From Lysobacterales bacterium (lineage in GTDB: Bacteria > Pseudomonadota > Gammaproteobacteria > Xanthomonadales > SZUA-5), in assembly GCA_022841325.1 (NCBI GenBank), contig JALHRS010000057.1, forward strand, positions 1 through 35,707: a DNA stretch of 35,707 nucleotides, written 5' to 3'. Below the pieces are notes generated by a model that was given only the letters and a program-made list of their open reading frames with translations, made no database searches and had not been told where the DNA came from. Of this stretch, positions 31,645 to 35,707 are shown piece after piece. The position numbers were made by a program, and so were the translations under genes. The first letter of the stretch is position 1. Each line of letters starts with the position of its first letter.

Positions 31645-33741
31645 ATGACCACTGAGTACACTGCCCGCGACAAGGTCGCGGTGCTGACACTGAACAATCC
31701 GCCGGTGAACGGCCTGGGCTTCGACACCCGGGTGGCGCTGGCGGCAGGCCTGGATCGCGCGCTGGCCGATCCCGCCATCGATGCCATCGTCATCAACGGC
31801 GCCGGCAAGTCCTTCTGCGGCGGCGCCGACATCAAGGAATTCGGTACGCCGGCGGCGCTGGCCGAGCCCAATCTGCTGTCGTTGATACTGGCCTTCGAGC
31901 AGAGCACCAAGCCGGTCGTCATTGCCGTCCATGGCGTCTGCATGGGCGGTGGTCTGGAGCTGGCTTTGGGCTGCCATTACCGCATCGCGGCGCGCGGCAC
32001 CCAGGTGGCGCTGCCGGAGGTCAAGATTGGTCTGGTGCCCGGTGCCGGCGGCACCCAGCGGCTGCCGCGCGCCATTGGTCTGGAGCCGGCGATGAACATG
32101 ATCGTGTCCGGCAATCCCGTCCCCAGCGAAATGCTGGCGGCCATTCCCGGCCAGCGTCTGTTCGACCAGATCGTCGACGGCGATCCGCTAGACGCCGCCA
32201 TCGCCCTGGCCCAGGCCAAGGTCGGCGCGCCGCTGCCGCGACTGCGCGATCTGCGGGTCAAGCACGACAACGCCGAGGGCTTCATTGCCTTCGCCCGCCT
32301 CACGGTTGGCGCCATGGCCAAGGACTACCCGGCGCCGCAGCGCTGCGTCGATTGCGTCGAAGCCGCCGCGCGCAAGCGCTTCGACGAGGGCATCAAGATC
32401 GAACGCGAAGCCTTTGCCGCGCTGATGATGACCCCCGAGTCGCGGGCGCTGCGCCATGCCTTCTTCGGCGAACGCGCTGCCGCCAAGATTCCGGATGTGC
32501 CTGAATCCACTCCCACCCGTGAGGTCGGCAAGGTCGGCGTCATCGGCGCCGGCACCATGGGTGGCGGCATCGCCATGAACTTCCTCAATGCCGGCCTGCC
32601 GGTGGTGATTCTGGAAACGGCTCAGGAAGCGCTTGATCGTGGCATTGCCACGGTAACCAGGAATTACGAGAGCAGCGTCAAGAAAGGCAAGCTCAGCCCC
32701 GAAAAGCTGGCGACGCGAATGGGTCTGCTGACGCCCACACTGGACTACGCCGCGCTGGCCGATTGCGATCTGATCATCGAAGCGGTGTTTGAGGAGATCG
32801 GGGTCAAGGAGAAGGTGTTCAAGCAGCTGGATGCCGTGGCCAAGCCCGGCGCCATCCTCGCCAGCAATACCTCGACGCTGAATGTCGACACCATCGCCAG
32901 CTTCACCCAGCGTCCGCAGGATGTGATCGGACTGCATTTCTTCAGCCCGGCCAATGTCATGCCGCTGCTGGAAGTGGTGCGCGCCAGGCTCACGTCCAAG
33001 GAAGTGCTGGCCACGGCCATGAAAGTGGCCAAACGCATCCGCAAGACCGCCGTGGTTTCCGGCGTCTGCGACGGCTTCATCGGCAATCGCATGATCGAGC
33101 AATACAGCCGCCAGGCCGGGTTCCTGCTGGAAGAAGGCGCGCTGCCGGCGCAGATCGATGCCGCCATGGAACGTTTCGGCATGGCCATGGGCCCCTTCCG
33201 CATGAGCGATCTGGCCGGCAATGACATCGGCTGGGCCATCCGCAAACGGCGCGCCATCGAACAGCCCGAACTCAGCTACCCCAAGGTCTTTGACCGTCTG
33301 TGCGAAACCGGTCGCTTCGGCCAGAAGACCGGCGCCGGCTGGTACGACTACAAGGCGGGCGACCGCAAGGCCTATCCGAGCACGCTGGTGGATGAACTGG
33401 TGATCGCCGAATCCCAGGCGCTGGGCATTGAACGTCGCCAGATCAGCGACGAGGAAATCGTCGAACGCCTGGTCTACGCGCTGGTTAACGAGGGCGCGAA
33501 GATCCTGAGCGACGGTATCGCCAGCAAGGCCAGCGACATCGACATGGTCTACCTGACCGGCTACGGCTTCCCGGTGTATCGCGGTGGCCCGATGCGCTAT
33601 GCCGACGAGATCGGCCTGTGGAATGTGCTGCGGGCGATGCGTCGCTACGCCGCGGCCGATAGCAACGGTCGCCAGGCTGGCGCCTGGGAACCCGCCCCCC
33701 TGCTGGTCGACCTGGTCGCCAGCGGCAAGTCCCTGACCTGA
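31645..33741 (+). CDS. bifunctional enoyl-CoA hydratase / 3-hydroxyacyl-CoA dehydrogenase
   Basis: A 698-residue FadB/FadJ-like beta-oxidation enzyme. The N-terminal crotonase domain has [11 protein letters not shown] (57-67) and both catalytic glutamates, Glu105 (GGGLELAL) and Glu125 ([10 protein letters not shown]). The dehydrogenase part starts with [16 protein letters not shown] (297-312, NAD binding), contains catalytic His431 ([13 protein letters not shown]), and ends with the duplicated C-terminal domain. It hydrates 2-enoyl-CoA and oxidises the product to 3-ketoacyl-CoA. The thiolase follows after 20 bases, so the two form an operon and probably a complex. The start at 31645 has only a weak site (CCGGAGC). 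Confidence 0.94.
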   Translation: MTTEYTARDKVAVLTLNNPPVNGLGFDTRVALAAGLDRALADPAIDAIVINGAGKSFCGGADIKEFGTPAALAEPNLLSLILAFEQSTKPVVIAVHGVCMGGGLELALGCHYRIAARGTQVALPEVKIGLVPGAGGTQRLPRAIGLEPAMNMIVSGNPVPSEMLAAIPGQRLFDQIVDGDPLDAAIALAQAKVGAPLPRLRDLRVKHDNAEGFIAFARLTVGAMAKDYPAPQRCVDCVEAAARKRFDEGIKIEREAFAALMMTPESRALRHAFFGERAAAKIPDVPESTPTREVGKVGVIGAGTMGGGIAMNFLNAGLPVVILETAQEALDRGIATVTRNYESSVKKGKLSPEKLATRMGLLTPTLDYAALADCDLIIEAVFEEIGVKEKVFKQLDAVAKPGAILASNTSTLNVDTIASFTQRPQDVIGLHFFSPANVMPLLEVVRARLTSKEVLATAMKVAKRIRKTAVVSGVCDGFIGNRMIEQYSRQAGFLLEEGALPAQIDAAMERFGMAMGPFRMSDLAGNDIGWAIRKRRAIEQPELSYPKVFDRLCETGRFGQKTGAGWYDYKAGDRKAYPSTLVDELVIAESQALGIERRQISDEEIVERLVYALVNEGAKILSDGIASKASDIDMVYLTGYGFPVYRGGPMRYADEIGLWNVLRAMRRYAAADSNGRQAGAWEPAPLLVDLVASGKSLT

Positions 33742-33761
33742 ATCCTGAGCGAGAGAAAGCC

Positions 33762-34940
<1,179 letters not shown>

Positions 34941-34955
34941 GGAGAAGAGGGAAAC

Positions 34956-34986
34956 GGGGCACGGGGCACGGGGCACGGGGCACGGG
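34956..34986. repeat. GGGGCAC heptamer tract (4 copies)
   Basis: Four exact GGGGCAC units plus GGG, 15 bases after the thiolase stop. Between it and the arrays lie REP-like pieces (about 35041-35067, GATCGCGGCC..GGCCGCTCCC; and 35082-35105, AGGAGCGACCTCGCGTCGCG). No gene is supported from 34941 to the window end. Confidence 0.92.
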
Positions 34987-35134
34987 AGAATCTCAGATTG
35001 CTGCCTTTTGGATCCTGTGCTGCTTCGTTGCTGCAAACAGCGATCGCGGCCCGAGGCCGCTCCCACAGTTCATCCCACTGCAGGAGCGACCTCGCGTCGC
35101 GACCGCCCTGTGGATCGCCATCGCGACGGTAGGA

Positions 35135-35256
35135 GTACTGCAGCGGAGTGCGGTCAGAAGCGGAACGCCGACCATCGGGTACTGCAGCGGAGTGAGGTCA
35201 GAAGCGGAACGCCGACCATCGGGTACTGCAGCGGAGTGCGGTCAGAAGCGGAACGC
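35135..35256. repeat. 44-bp tandem repeat, about three copies
   Basis: Units begin at 35135, 35179 and 35223 with GTACTGCAGCGGAGTG and run through GGTCAGAAGCGGAACGC and CGACCATCGG; the third passes into the longer array. The same GGAGTG..TCAGAAGCGGAACGC module heads every unit of the 185-bp array. Confidence 0.9.
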
Positions 35257-35707
35257 GGAGAACGCAGAGGGGCGCTGAGAACGCAGAGAAAGCAGAATCG
35301 TTCAGAACGGCTTTTCTCTGCGTTCTCTGCGGCTCTCAGCGTTCTCTGCGTTTAGCTCTTGGGTCCGGCCAGCCTCAAAGACAGGTCTTCGCCATCGCGA
35401 CGACCGGGAACTGCGGCGGAGTGTGCTCAGAAGCGGAACGCGGAGAACGCAGAGGGGCGCTGAGAACGCGGAGAAAGCAGAATCAATCAGAACGGCTTTT
35501 CTCTGCGTTCTCTGCGGGTCTCAGCGTTCTCTGCGTTTAGCTCTTGGGTCCGGCCAGCCTCAAAGACAGGTCTTCGCCATCGCGACGATCGGGAACTGCG
35601 GCGGAGTGCGGTCAGAAGCGGAACGCCGAGAACGCAGAGGGGCGCCGAGAACGCAAAGAAGGCAGAGAAGCGGGATCGATCAGAACGGCTTCTCTCTGCG
35701 TTCTCTG
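35254..35707. repeat. 185-bp tandem array of long hairpins, cut by window end
   Basis: Hairpin units start at 35254, 35439 and 35624. In the first, 35254-35291 (CGCGGAGAACGCAGAGGGGC, GCTGAGAACGCAGAGAAA) pairs imperfectly with 35312-35350 (TTTTCTCTGCGTTCTCTGCG, GCTCTCAGCGTTCTCTGCG). The units are joined by TTTAGCTCTTGGGTCCGGCC and CTCAAAGACAGGTCTTCGCC. Period 185 by the positions of AGCCTCAAAG (35371, 35556). The array continues beyond the window. Confidence 0.9.

Noticed and set aside
35135..35707. CRISPR array
   Set aside because: Repeats are contiguous and the between-unit sequences are themselves repeated; there are no unique spacers and no cas genes.

Overview
High-GC gammaproteobacterial chromosome segment, most likely Xanthomonadales/Lysobacterales. 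This placement is an inference from the gene content (a DUF3369/HD-GYP regulator, leucine and fatty-acid catabolism genes, a leuS-lptE fragment) and from the dense short palindromic repeats between genes (GTGGGAGCGGGCT..GCCCGCGA type). No rRNA, tRNA or CRISPR array was seen.

Layout. Positions 1-10501 are host genes. An alpha/beta hydrolase lies downstream of its own TetR regulator. They are followed by a Tat-exported PhoD-like phosphatase, a degenerate M48-like lipoprotein, leucine dehydrogenase plus isovaleryl-CoA dehydrogenase (first steps of branched-chain amino-acid breakdown), a response regulator with an HD-GYP output, and lptE. Next to lptE is a 5'-truncated, frameshifted leuS remnant that abuts, back to back, a 5'-truncated amidohydrolase remnant. 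This is a rearrangement scar.

Positions of about 10842-23304 hold a compact (about 12.5 kb) transposable-phage-like element of the BcepMu type. A leftward early operon, almost fully chained by ATGA overlaps, encodes a D,D(35)E transposase, an AAA ATPase, several small proteins, a DUF2786 protein, Gam, an N6-adenine methyltransferase, GemA and a Mor-like activator. A second (D12-class) Dam methylase ends that strand. Rightward genes encode a putative holin, a lytic transglycosylase, one frameshifted gene and one tail-associated-looking protein. No terminase, portal, capsid, sheath or tube gene is visible. A two-gene unit in the opposite direction (the second protein DUF6900-like) sits at the left edge. 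Candidate ends share TGACATAA, and the right end carries a tandem repeat, but I see no target duplication. A 20-bp perfect palindrome occurs twice, inside the dam gene and again just after the last late gene.

Positions 23305-35707 return to host genes: chaperedoxin CnoX, a NarL-type sensor kinase/regulator pair, a quinone oxidoreductase, a large acyl-CoA dehydrogenase, a QsdR-type TetR regulator, a FadB-like bifunctional enzyme and a thiolase. The last four look like one fatty-acid beta-oxidation neighbourhood. The intergenic spaces are unusually repeat-rich: GGGGCAC heptamer tracts, five copies of a 35-bp hairpin, a roughly 155-bp repeat in two inverted copies, two copies of a CGTCATTGCGA element, REP pairs, a perfect 25-bp inverted repeat, and at the right edge a 44-bp tandem array followed by a 185-bp tandem array of long hairpins that runs off the window.
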